A stretch of DNA of 64,000 nt from Bradyrhizobium sp. Gha. Its GTDB lineage: Bacteria; Pseudomonadota; Alphaproteobacteria; Rhizobiales; Xanthobacteraceae. The position numbers and the translations under genes were made by a program. Positions 16,266 through 23,763 of the stretch are shown here, in pieces. The notes below the pieces were generated by a model that ran no database searches, was not told the origin of the DNA, and worked only from the letters and a program-made list of their open reading frames with translations. Each line of letters begins with the position of its first letter. Position 1 is the first letter of the stretch. The stretch is from contig NZ_FOQM01000036.1 in NCBI RefSeq assembly GCF_900113735.1, positions 1 through 64,000 of the forward strand. The letters run 5' to 3'.

Positions 16266-17219
16266 ATGGTTGCTATCCTCAATCTAGCGCTACCTTATTT
16301 CGGCTTGATCTTCGTCGGTTTCGCCTGCGGGAAGGCCAAGTCGCTGCCGGAATCGGGGCTGGCCTGGATGAACTTCTTCCTGCTCTACGTATCGCTGCCG
16401 GCGCTGCTGTTCGCGATCATGTCGAAGACGCCGTTTTCGGAATTGAATAACCCGCCGTTCCTGGTCGCAACCACGCTGTCCACCGTCACCGCGTTCGCCC
16501 TGGCGCTGGCGGTCGGCAAGCTGCTCGGCGGCCTGACGCTCCGGGAGGCGACGCTCGCAGGACTCTCCGGCGGCTACGGCAATATCGGCTATATGGGGCC
16601 GGGTCTGGCGCTGGCCGTGCTCGGGCCGAAGGCCTCGGCGCCGACAGCGCTGATCTTCTGCTGCGACAGCATCTTCCTGTTCACGATCGTGCCGCTCTTG
16701 ATCGAGCTGTCAGACCGCGAACATCCCTCGATCCTGCATGCCTTCGGCGTCGTGCTGAAGCAGATCGTGCTCAACCCGCTGATCATGTCGGCTTGTTTTG
16801 GCGCGGCCGTGGCGGCGCCCCATATCGAGCTGCCGGTCGCGCTCGATCGCACCATCGCCTTCCTCCAGAACGCGGCCGCCCCGACGGCGCTGTTCGTGCT
16901 CGGCGTGACCGTGGCGCTGCGCCCGTTCGACCGCGTGCCTTGGGAAGTGCCCGGCGTGATCGCGGTCAAACTCCTGATCCACCCGCTGGCGGCGTTCGGC
17001 TTGATGCTGGCGTTCGGCCCCTTCGCGCAGCCCTGGGCTGCCACGGCCATCCTGATGGCCTCGCTGCCGCCGGCGCTGAATGTGTTCGTGATTGCGCGCC
17101 AGAACGATGCCTGGATCGAATCGGCCTCCGTCGCAGTGCTGCTCGGGACGTTCGCGTCGGTGATCACGCTGACCAGCGTGATGTGGCTGCTCCAGACCGG
17201 CCGGCTGGTGTTTCCGTAA
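16266..17219 (+). CDS. AEC-family (auxin efflux carrier-type) transporter
   Basis: A 317-residue integral membrane protein with about ten hydrophobic helices and the broken-helix motifs of the AEC family (GYGNIGYMGPGLALAVLG in the first half, PPALNVFVIARQ in the second). It starts at ATG 16266 (MVAILNLALPYFGLIFVGFA). Bacterial AEC proteins export or import small organic acids such as malate; the substrate here is unknown. It is transcribed divergently from hspQ and ends 3 bp from the convergent ubiH-like gene. Confidence 0.88.
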   Translation: MVAILNLALPYFGLIFVGFACGKAKSLPESGLAWMNFFLLYVSLPALLFAIMSKTPFSELNNPPFLVATTLSTVTAFALALAVGKLLGGLTLREATLAGLSGGYGNIGYMGPGLALAVLGPKASAPTALIFCCDSIFLFTIVPLLIELSDREHPSILHAFGVVLKQIVLNPLIMSACFGAAVAAPHIELPVALDRTIAFLQNAAAPTALFVLGVTVALRPFDRVPWEVPGVIAVKLLIHPLAAFGLMLAFGPFAQPWAATAILMASLPPALNVFVIARQNDAWIESASVAVLLGTFASVITLTSVMWLLQTGRLVFP

Positions 17220-17222
17220 ACG

Positions 17223-18407
17223 CTACTTTCGCCAGGTCGGCGTGAGCCCCTCGCGCATGGCAAAGCGCCGGAGCGGGCCGATGGCACCTAACAGGTGCAT
17301 GCCGACGGCGCGGACCGGCTGCAGCGGCAGGAAATCGTTGAGCAGCGAGCGGTTGGCGATGTCGATCGCAAAAGTCCGGCTCAGAATGTCCGGGCGCCGC
17401 GCGCGGTCGTAACGCTTGAGCACGTCGTCCGCGCCGGGGTCATGGCCTGATGCGATGGCCTCGCCGGCGAGTCTGGCGATGTCAGCCGCATCCCGCAGAC
17501 CGAGATTGAGGCCCTGGGCGCCGATCGGGGGGACCACGTGGGCGGCTTCGCCGACCAGGGCGATGCGGTCGCGAGCAAAGGAATGGGGACGTTCGATCGC
17601 CAGCGGGAACAGGCTGCGGCCGGGCTCGACGGTCATCCGGCCGAGAATGGAATGCGACTGCTTCTCGATCGCGGTGGAGAGCTCCTCGTCGCTCAAGCCG
17701 CGCAGTCGCTCGGCTTCCGCGGGCGCCGAGACCCAGACGACGCTGGAGCGGTTGCCGGGCAGGGGAACGAACACGCAGGGGCCATGCGGCGTGTGGAACT
17801 CGGTCGAGACGTTGCGATGCGGCCTGCTATGGCCGACGTTGAAGGTCAGCGCCGTCTGCGTCAGGTCGCGTCGCGTCACGGCAATTCCGGCAGCCTCCCG
17901 GCACAGCGAGTGCCGGCCGTCGGCGCCGACCACGAGCCGGGCCGAGAGGAATTGTCCCGACGCTGTGCGGATGGCGACATCATCAGCTTCGATCACGACG
18001 CTCTCGGCCTCGTCGTCAAAACGAACGAGATTCGGCAACTCGGCCGCGCGCGCTTCGAGCGCCAGCATCAGCGAGCGGTTGTCGATGTTGTAGCCGAAGG
18101 CGTCTCGCCCGATCTCATGGCACGAGAACCGGACCTCCGGCGCACGGATCAGCCTGTTGGTGTCGTCGACGAGACGCATCACCTCGAGTGCGGCGGCCTT
18201 GTCCTTGCAGCGCGGCCAGACGTCGAGGCTCTCCAGCAGATCGACGGAGGCACCCAGCAGCGCGGTGGTCCTGTTGTCGGCATAGGGCAGGTGCCGCGCC
18301 ACCAGCGCGGTCCGCGCCCCGGCCTGCGCCAGCGCAATTGCGGCCGCGAGGCCCGCCGGTCCACCGCCGATGATGGTCGCGTCAAAGAGTGTCGATGCGT
18401 CTGTCAT
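17223..18407 (-). CDS. UbiH/UbiF/COQ6-family FAD-dependent monooxygenase
   Basis: A 394-residue class A flavoprotein monooxygenase of the ubiquinone-biosynthesis hydroxylase family. It has the N-terminal dinucleotide motif (ATIIGGGPAGLAAAIALAQAG), the DG motif (LVVGADGRHSLCREAAG) and the GD motif (IALVGEAAHVVPPIGAQGLN) with the family-typical GAQGLNLGLRD. It probably hydroxylates the ubiquinone ring precursor. The start at 18407 (MTDASTLFDATIIGGG) is preferred to a longer frame reaching 18815, which has no Rossmann-like content. It is divergent from pcs with a 127-bp promoter region between. Confidence 0.9.
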   Translation of the reverse strand: MTDASTLFDATIIGGGPAGLAAAIALAQAGARTALVARHLPYADNRTTALLGASVDLLESLDVWPRCKDKAAALEVMRLVDDTNRLIRAPEVRFSCHEIGRDAFGYNIDNRSLMLALEARAAELPNLVRFDDEAESVVIEADDVAIRTASGQFLSARLVVGADGRHSLCREAAGIAVTRRDLTQTALTFNVGHSRPHRNVSTEFHTPHGPCVFVPLPGNRSSVVWVSAPAEAERLRGLSDEELSTAIEKQSHSILGRMTVEPGRSLFPLAIERPHSFARDRIALVGEAAHVVPPIGAQGLNLGLRDAADIARLAGEAIASGHDPGADDVLKRYDRARRPDILSRTFAIDIANRSLLNDFLPLQPVRAVGMHLLGAIGPLRRFAMREGLTPTWRK

Positions 18408-18534
18408 GGAACGACATGTGACACGCCCTGCGGCAAATTCAAGCCCACCTATTTTGCCTGATTTTATGACGAATTGCGCGGCCGATGCCACATCGGCGGA
18501 TGTGCAAACCGGTCGCGTTCTGGTAGCAGAAGCC

Positions 18535-19272
18535 ATGGACACCAAGATGGACAGCCAAGAGGATTCCCTCAAGCCGACGCCCGCGATCCGTGCCGCGGCA
18601 TTCTCGGTGCACATCTTCACCGCCTTCGGCGCAGCGATCGCGCTGCTGGCGATGCTCGAGGCCGTGCGCGAGCACTGGGCGGCGATGTTCGGATGGCTGG
18701 GCGTCGCGCTGATCATCGATGCCGTCGACGGACCGATCGCACGCAGGCTCAACGTCAAGGTCGTGCATCCGAACTGGTCGGGCGACGTGCTCGACCTGGT
18801 GGTCGATTTCGTCACCTATGTGTTCGTGCCGGCCTATGCGATTGTTGCGAGCGGCATGCTGCTGCCGGTCGCGGCACCGTTGCTCGGCATCGCCATCATC
18901 GTGACCGGCGCGCTCTATTTCGCCGATCTGCGCATGAAGGCCGAGGACAATCACTTTCGCGGCTTTCCGGCGCTGTGGAATGCGGCGGCGTTCTATTTGT
19001 TCCTGCTGCACTGGCCGCCGCTGTCCTCGACGCTGCTGGTCGCAGCGCTGGTGGTGCTGACCTTCGTGCCGTTCCACGTGCTGCATCCGGTCCGCGTCGT
19101 ACGGCTGCGCTGGCTCACGATGTCGCTGATCGCGCTGTGGGCGGTGCTCGGGGTCTATGCGCTGGAGATGGATTTTCGCGCGGGCACCGGCGTAACCGTC
19201 GCACTCTGCGCGATCGCACTCTGGATCGTCTTCAGCGACGCTTTGATCCGGCTGGTGAGGTCGTTCGCGTGA
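18535..19272 (+). CDS. pcs: Phosphatidylcholine synthase
   Basis: A 245-residue CDP-alcohol phosphatidyltransferase that condenses CDP-diacylglycerol with choline to give phosphatidylcholine in one step, a pathway typical of rhizobia and other host-associated alphaproteobacteria. The catalytic motif DG-x2-AR-x8-G-x3-D-x3-D is seen as DGPIARRLNVKVVHPNWSGD followed by VLDLVVDF. About eight hydrophobic segments are present. The ATG at 18535 is taken; 18547 is possible. The stop TGA shares its last base with the terC start (TGATG), so the two are translationally coupled. Confidence 0.92.
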   Translation: MDTKMDSQEDSLKPTPAIRAAAFSVHIFTAFGAAIALLAMLEAVREHWAAMFGWLGVALIIDAVDGPIARRLNVKVVHPNWSGDVLDLVVDFVTYVFVPAYAIVASGMLLPVAAPLLGIAIIVTGALYFADLRMKAEDNHFRGFPALWNAAAFYLFLLHWPPLSSTLLVAALVVLTFVPFHVLHPVRVVRLRWLTMSLIALWAVLGVYALEMDFRAGTGVTVALCAIALWIVFSDALIRLVRSFA

Positions 19273-19994
19273 TGCATTTGCTGACCAGCCCCGAGGCCTG
19301 GGCCGCGCTGCTCACCTTGACCGCGCTCGAGATCGTGCTCGGCATCGACAACGTCATCTTCCTGTCTGTGATCGTCTCGCGCATTCCGGAGCCTCAGGCC
19401 CATCGCACGCGCCAGATCGGGCTGGCGCTGGCGCTGATCTTCCGCATCATCCTGCTCAGCCTGCTGGTCCGGCTGATTGGCCTGACCGCCCCGGTGTTCT
19501 CGTTTTCGGGGTACGATTTTTCGTGGCGTGACCTGATCCTGATCGGCGGCGGCCTGTTCCTGATCGCGAAGGCGACGCACGAGATCCATGCCGAGGTCGA
19601 GGCCGATGATTCCGGCGGCGATCAGAAGTCCGGCGGCAGTGCCTTCTTCTGGGTGATCGTCCAGATCATCATCATCGACATCGTGTTCTCGCTGGACTCG
19701 ATCATCACCGCGATCGGGATGGCGCAGGACCTCGAGATCATGATCGCGGCCGTCGTGATCGCCTGCCTGATCATGTACATTTCATCGGGACCGGTGGCGC
19801 GATTCGTCGCGGAGCATCCGACCACCAAGATGCTGGCGCTGGCATTTCTGGTGTTGATCGGCGTTGCGCTGGTTGCGGACGGATTCAAATTCCACATCCC
19901 GCGCGGTTACATCTATTTCGCAATTGCGTTCTCGGCCGCCGTGGAATTCTTCAACGTGCTGGCCAAGCGCAATCGCAAGAAGAAGCCCGTCTAG
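19272..19994 (+). CDS. TerC family integral membrane protein
   Basis: A 240-residue membrane protein of the TerC/YkoY family, with the signature EIVLGIDNVIFLSVIVSRIP in the first helix and IIIDIVFSLDSIITAIGMA in the second half. Each carries the acidic residue pair (GIDN, SLDS) implicated in metal handling. Members export Mn2+ or assist metalation of exported enzymes. It is coupled to pcs by a one-base overlap. Confidence 0.92.
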   Translation: MHLLTSPEAWAALLTLTALEIVLGIDNVIFLSVIVSRIPEPQAHRTRQIGLALALIFRIILLSLLVRLIGLTAPVFSFSGYDFSWRDLILIGGGLFLIAKATHEIHAEVEADDSGGDQKSGGSAFFWVIVQIIIIDIVFSLDSIITAIGMAQDLEIMIAAVVIACLIMYISSGPVARFVAEHPTTKMLALAFLVLIGVALVADGFKFHIPRGYIYFAIAFSAAVEFFNVLAKRNRKKKPV

Positions 19995-20070
19995 CCGCTC
20001 CAGATGGGGTCGAGTTGACAAGACGGGTGCTATGTCTTTCGCTTGAGCGGCGAGAAGAGGAGGTCAGGTG

Positions 20071-21045
20071 ATGACCAAAGCGGTCCGTGTGCACAAGGTC
20101 GGAGGTCCCGAGGCCCTCGTCTATGAGAGCGTCGACGTCCCGGCGCCTGGCTCCGGCGAGGTGCGCATCCGCCAGCATGCGGTCGGCCTGAACTTCATCG
20201 ACGTCTATTACCGCACCGGCCTGTACAAGGCTCCGGGATTGCCGTTCATCGCCGGCAACGAGGCCTCGGGCGAGGTCGTCGCGGTCGGGCCGGGCGTGAC
20301 GCATTTCCATCCCGGCGACCGCGTCGCCTACTACCACAATCTCGGCGCGTATGCGAGCGAGCGCAACATCCCATGGGAGAGGCTGGTCAAGCTGCCCGAC
20401 CACATCACCCACGAGCAGGGCGCCGTGCTGATGCTCAAGGGCCTCACCGTCTGGTATCTCCTGCACAAGACCTTCAAGGTCGAGCCGCATCATCGGGTGC
20501 TGATCCATGCCGCGGCGGGCGGCATTGGTCTGCTGGCTTGCCAATGGGCCAGGGCGCTCGGGGCACACGTCATCGGCACGGTCGGCTCGCGCGAGAAGGC
20601 CGAGCTCGCGGAAGCCAATGGCTGCGACCACGTCATCCTCTACAACGAGGAAGACTTCGTCGCGCGCGTCAAGCAAATCAGCCGCAACGAGGGCTGCGAC
20701 GTCGTCTATGACGGCGTCGGCAAGTCGACCTTCCCGGGTTCGCTGTCGTGTTTGAAGCCGCGCGGCATGTTCGTCTCGTTCGGCAATGCCTCGGGCCCCG
20801 TGCCGCCGTTCTCGATCGCGGAGCTGAACAATCACGGCTCGCTGTTTGCGACGCGGCCGAAGCTCAACGACTATATCGGCACGCGCAGGGAGCTGCTGGA
20901 AGGCGCCGACACGCTGTTCTCCGCCGTCATCAACGGCAAGCTGCACGTGCCGATCAACCACGCCTATGCGCTGAAGGACGCGGCGAAGGCCCACATCGAT
21001 CTCGAAAGCCGCAAGACGACGGGAGCTTCGATTTTGAAGCCGTAA
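20071..21045 (+). CDS. NADPH:quinone oxidoreductase (zinc-independent MDR family)
   Basis: A 324-residue medium-chain reductase of the quinone reductase (QOR) class. The N-terminal catalytic domain (KAVRVHKVGGPEALVYESVD, GLNFIDVYYRTGLYK, PFIAGNEASGEVVAVG) lacks the structural zinc cysteines. The NADPH Rossmann motif is HAAAGGIGLLACQWARALGA. AGGAGG at 20058-20063 is ideally spaced from ATG 20071 (a GTG at 20068 is in frame). It likely reduces quinones by one electron or protects against quinone stress. Confidence 0.92.
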   Translation: MTKAVRVHKVGGPEALVYESVDVPAPGSGEVRIRQHAVGLNFIDVYYRTGLYKAPGLPFIAGNEASGEVVAVGPGVTHFHPGDRVAYYHNLGAYASERNIPWERLVKLPDHITHEQGAVLMLKGLTVWYLLHKTFKVEPHHRVLIHAAAGGIGLLACQWARALGAHVIGTVGSREKAELAEANGCDHVILYNEEDFVARVKQISRNEGCDVVYDGVGKSTFPGSLSCLKPRGMFVSFGNASGPVPPFSIAELNNHGSLFATRPKLNDYIGTRRELLEGADTLFSAVINGKLHVPINHAYALKDAAKAHIDLESRKTTGASILKP

Positions 21046-21068
21046 GTCGTCCGTCGCTATCCGCTCTC

Positions 21069-21120
21069 GTGTCCCGGACAAGCTGCAACCCGCTGGCGTT
21101 GCGGCGCAGAGCCGGGGCAC
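21069..21120. repeat. Dispersed intergenic palindromic repeat
   Basis: GTGTCCCGG (21069-21077) pairs with CCGGGGCAC (21112-21120). The interior resembles the 'CTGCAGCGC..GCAGAGCCGGG' repeats found between Bradyrhizobium genes. It fills the space between the convergent quinone reductase and argD genes and may act as a transcript end. Copy number could not be checked. Confidence 0.45.
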
Positions 21121-21130
21121 AGGACGGCAA

Positions 21131-22327
21131 TCACGCCACACGTCTCGCCGCGCCGACCTTGGTCAAGATCTCGTCGAGACAGCCGATCATCTCGGCGATC
21201 TCTGCCCTCGTGACGTTCAACGCCGGCATGAAGCGCAGCGTGTCGAGTTGCGGCGCGTTGAGGAGGACGCCGGCCTCGAACGCCTGCGCGACGATGCCGG
21301 GCGCGATCGGCAGCTTGAGATCGAGCGCCAGCAACAGGCCGCGGCCGCGCACGCCGCCGAGGCCGTGCCGCGCCGAGACTTTTTGCAACTCGCTCTCGAG
21401 CAGCAGGCCGGTGTCGGTGACGGACTTCAGGAAGTCCGGCTTGCCGACCTCATCAAGCACCGCAAGTCCCGCCGCGCACATCAGGGGGTTGCCGTTGAAC
21501 GTTCCGCCCTGATCGCCGTGCTCGAAACAGGACGCGCGTTCGGTCGCAAGCAGCGCTGCGAGCGGCACGCCGCCGCCGATGCCCTTGCCGAGCGTCATGA
21601 TATCGGGCGCAATTCCGGCGTGCTCATAGTGGAAGAGCTTTCCGGTCCGGCCCATGCCGGTCTGGATCTCGTCGAAGATGAGCAGCAGGCCGTGCGCCTC
21701 TGTGAGTGCGCGCAGCTCCTGCAGGAACTGATCGGTTGCGGGCCACACGCCTGACTCGCCCTGGATCGGCTCGAGCATGACAGCGACCGTGTTGTCGCTG
21801 ATCAGCTTCTCGACCGAGGCAATGTCGTTGAGCTCGGCCTTCTTGAAGCCGGATACTTTCGGCTCGAACAGCGGCTCGAACGCCTTCTTGCCGGAAGCTG
21901 ACATCGTCGCGAGCGTCCGTCCATGGAAACCGCCTGCGAAGGTAATGATCTCGAATGCGCCGCCCTTGTGCAGGCTGCCATATTTGCGCGCGAGCTTGAT
22001 CGCGCCCTCATTGGCCTCCGCGCCGCAATTGGCAAAGAACACGTGATCGAACGCGCTGGTCCGGACCAGCGCCTGCGCCAGCTCGAGGCTCGGCTCGTTG
22101 TAGAAGGCCGGGCTCGGCGTCAGCAGCCGCTTGGCCTGCGAGGCGAGCGCATTCGCAACCGCCGGCGGGGAGTGGCCGAGGCAGTTCACGGCCCAGCCCT
22201 GCACGAAATCGAGATAGCGCTTGCGGCTGTCGTCCCAGAGGTATGAGCCGGCACCGCGGACGAACACGGCGGTGGGCCGTGCAGTGATGTCCATCAGCGC
22301 GTCATACGGATTGGTGGCGGTGGTCAT
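21131..22327 (-). CDS. argD: Acetylornithine/aspartate-family aminotransferase, class III (ArgD)
   Basis: A 398-residue PLP-dependent class III aminotransferase. In arginine synthesis it interconverts N-acetylornithine and N-acetylglutamate semialdehyde. The sequence shows FANCGAEANEGAIKLARKYG, the HGRTLATMSASGK segment, the PLP pocket LLIFDEIQTGMGRTGK, and the Schiff-base lysine in DIMTLGKGIGGGVPLAA. ATG 22327 is chosen because AGGAG lies 7 bases upstream. argF does not follow it here. The 190-bp leader encodes an arginine-rich peptide and a terminator-like hairpin (see separate entries), which supports a biosynthetic role. Confidence 0.85.
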   Translation of the reverse strand: MTTATNPYDALMDITARPTAVFVRGAGSYLWDDSRKRYLDFVQGWAVNCLGHSPPAVANALASQAKRLLTPSPAFYNEPSLELAQALVRTSAFDHVFFANCGAEANEGAIKLARKYGSLHKGGAFEIITFAGGFHGRTLATMSASGKKAFEPLFEPKVSGFKKAELNDIASVEKLISDNTVAVMLEPIQGESGVWPATDQFLQELRALTEAHGLLLIFDEIQTGMGRTGKLFHYEHAGIAPDIMTLGKGIGGGVPLAALLATERASCFEHGDQGGTFNGNPLMCAAGLAVLDEVGKPDFLKSVTDTGLLLESELQKVSARHGLGGVRGRGLLLALDLKLPIAPGIVAQAFEAGVLLNAPQLDTLRFMPALNVTRAEIAEMIGCLDEILTKVGAARRVA

Positions 22328-22372
22328 GTCAGGCTCCTCTGGGGCGGGGTGAAAAAGGAACGCAAAAAGCAA

Positions 22373-22401
22373 GAAGGCCGCACTTTGCGGGTGCGGCCTT
22401 C
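22373..22401 (-). terminator. Attenuator-type terminator hairpin in the argD leader
   Basis: On the minus strand GAAGGCCGCAC (22401-22391), loop CCGCAAA, and GTGCGGCCTTC (22383-22373) form a perfect 11-bp stem followed by TTGCTTTTTGCG. It lies between the arginine-rich leader peptide stop (22429) and the argD start (22327), exactly where a premature terminator would act. An alternative pairing of TGGGTTGCG (22459-22451) with CGCACCCG (22395-22388), with one bulged base, would disrupt it. Confidence 0.7.
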
Positions 22402-22428
22402 TCGAAAACTGAAGCTGAATTTACTGGT

Positions 22429-22518
22429 TCAGCGGCGTCGTCGGACATGGCGCAACCCATCATCGTCGCGGGAGCGACGACGCATGGCCTGGCGCAGATG
22501 GGTCCGGGAGATAGTCAT
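22429..22518 (-). CDS. Arginine-rich leader peptide upstream of argD
   Basis: A 29-codon frame from ATG 22518 to TGA 22429 encodes a peptide with 11 arginines, including RRR at codons 13-15 and RRRR at codons 26-29 immediately before the stop. Codon order begins MTISRTHLRQAM. No ribosome site is visible. The start lies about 33 bases after a TTGACA -35 box, so the transcript probably begins at or within a few bases of the AUG (leaderless), as I recall for trpL of Sinorhizobium. Codons 13-18 are also embedded in a 9-bp hairpin (22482-22474 with 22469-22461), a possible pause structure. I know of no described homologue and have not searched for one. Confidence 0.7.
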   Translation of the reverse strand: MTISRTHLRQAMRRRSRDDDGLRHVRRRR

Positions 22519-22528
22519 GGGGCGGGTC

Positions 22529-22556
22529 CGTACAGTCGAAGGGCAGGGTCTGTCAA
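22529..22556 (-). promoter_or_regulatory. Putative sigma70 promoter of the arg leader/argD
   Basis: A perfect -35 TTGACA occurs at 22556-22551 on the minus strand. With a 16-base spacer the -10 position is TGTACG (22534-22529), a poor match to TATAAT. The inferred transcription start (about 22521) is 2-4 bases before the leader-peptide AUG. Confidence 0.45.
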
Positions 22557-22616
22557 GCGGATTGCGATGACGTATCATTTGACTGTAGCAGAAACAAAAA
22601 AGCCCGTAGCGCGTTT

Positions 22617-23636
22617 GTGATCGCAGGAAGCGAATTGGTTCGAACCGGACGCAAGCCGGTCGGGACTAAAAGGGCGGGACCAACCAGACAGTTTTCAGCC
22701 TTGTCCGACACCTCATACCCGATCGACCTCGACAGCATACGCGGCGCGTTTCCGCCGGGCATCGAGGCGCCGCCCTTGCTGCTCGATTTCGCCGGTTGGC
22801 TGAACGGGCGGCCCTGGGGCAGCGTCGGCTGCTTCTCGCTGCAGGGCCAGTTCTCCGACCAGGCGCCGATCTTCGACGGCAGCCCCTTGCGCGACCGCTT
22901 CGCGCTGTTCATGCGTTTGCCTGATGGTTCGGCCGTCGGTGGCTGGTACGGCGCCGGACTCGACCGCGACGATCCCCCGATCGTCGGGCTGGGCTCGGAA
23001 GGCGACTACGAACTGCTCGCACCGTCGCTCGACGCGCTGCTGACGAAACTGACGTCGCTGCAATTCGACAAGGCCTGGCACGATTTGCGGCCGCACGACG
23101 AGGTCGAGCCTCAGACGGTGGAGCTCGCACAATGGCTCGCCCGAAGGCCGGCCGGCGACCCCGTTGCATGCGAGGACGGCGAGCTTCCCGACTTTCGCGG
23201 CTTCGTCGAGAAGTGGAGCAGGGATCGCGAGGAATACTGGGCCAACCACCGCCTGATGGCCGAGCTCGGCTGGCGGCTGGCCGCGCACCTGCCCAAGGGC
23301 AAGAAGCCCTGGGATAAAACGCAGTTCGAGGTCGCGATATCGGGCAAGCAATACGAGGCGCGCGTGCTGTCGCACCGACCGCAACCGTTCGAGGAAGCCG
23401 CCTCGATCGAATCCCTGCTGCGTGATTTGCGCGAGGAGATGCGGAAGGCGCAGCCCGAGCTCGGGTTGTGGTACGCGATGAAATTCGGCCTCTATGCCGA
23501 TGGCCGCGTCATGCCGAACTTCGAATACGACGTTCGCCCAACGATCAACGGCGAGCCGGCGCTATTGGCCGAGGCCCAGGCCGATCTCGCCCGCGCACCG
23601 CGCCCGGAGCGCTGGGTGCCGAAATGGCTGGCCTGA
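22617..23636 (+). CDS. Hypothetical protein, faint SMI1/KNR4-like features
   Basis: Up to 339 residues, soluble and acidic, with no signal peptide. The N-terminal half (PPLLLDFAGWLNGRPWGSVG; LPDGSAVGGWYGAGLDRDDP; GSEGDYELLAPSLDALLTKL) recalls SUKH/SMI1-KNR4 proteins, which include immunity factors. The C-terminal LWYAMKFGLYADGRVMPNFE resembles YezG-like immunity proteins. Neither match is firm. No toxin gene is adjacent. The start is uncertain: ATG 22617, or TTG 22701 (LSDTSYPIDL), which removes a basic, low-similarity leader. I do not assign a function. Confidence 0.65.
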   Translation: MIAGSELVRTGRKPVGTKRAGPTRQFSALSDTSYPIDLDSIRGAFPPGIEAPPLLLDFAGWLNGRPWGSVGCFSLQGQFSDQAPIFDGSPLRDRFALFMRLPDGSAVGGWYGAGLDRDDPPIVGLGSEGDYELLAPSLDALLTKLTSLQFDKAWHDLRPHDEVEPQTVELAQWLARRPAGDPVACEDGELPDFRGFVEKWSRDREEYWANHRLMAELGWRLAAHLPKGKKPWDKTQFEVAISGKQYEARVLSHRPQPFEEAASIESLLRDLREEMRKAQPELGLWYAMKFGLYADGRVMPNFEYDVRPTINGEPALLAEAQADLARAPRPERWVPKWLA

Positions 23637-23680
23637 CGGCCTCCCAGCCGCCATCACGACGTAACCCTGCGCAAAGTGGT

Positions 23681-23728
23681 CCTGAGGTGCGAGGCTTGCG
23701 GTGCGGACGCATCGCAGGCGGAGCCTCG
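23681..23728. repeat. Probable dispersed repeat relic (CCTGAGGTGC...GGAGCCTCG)
   Basis: CCTGAGGTGCGAGGC at the left and GGAGCCTCG at the right contain a 7-bp inverted repeat (CGAGGCT/AGCCTCG). They resemble the frequent rhizobial intergenic repeat built on 'CGAGGCTCCGC...GCACCTCAGG'. It separates the convergent hypothetical gene and rimO. Confidence 0.35.
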
Positions 23729-23763
23729 GTCTTGATGGCTGCGCTCGCAACAACGGAACGCCG

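Noticed and set aside
22349..22570. 73-residue plus-strand frame across the argD leader
   Set aside because: Lys/Arg-rich shadow of the leader peptide and terminator. The minus-strand organisation explains the sequence better.
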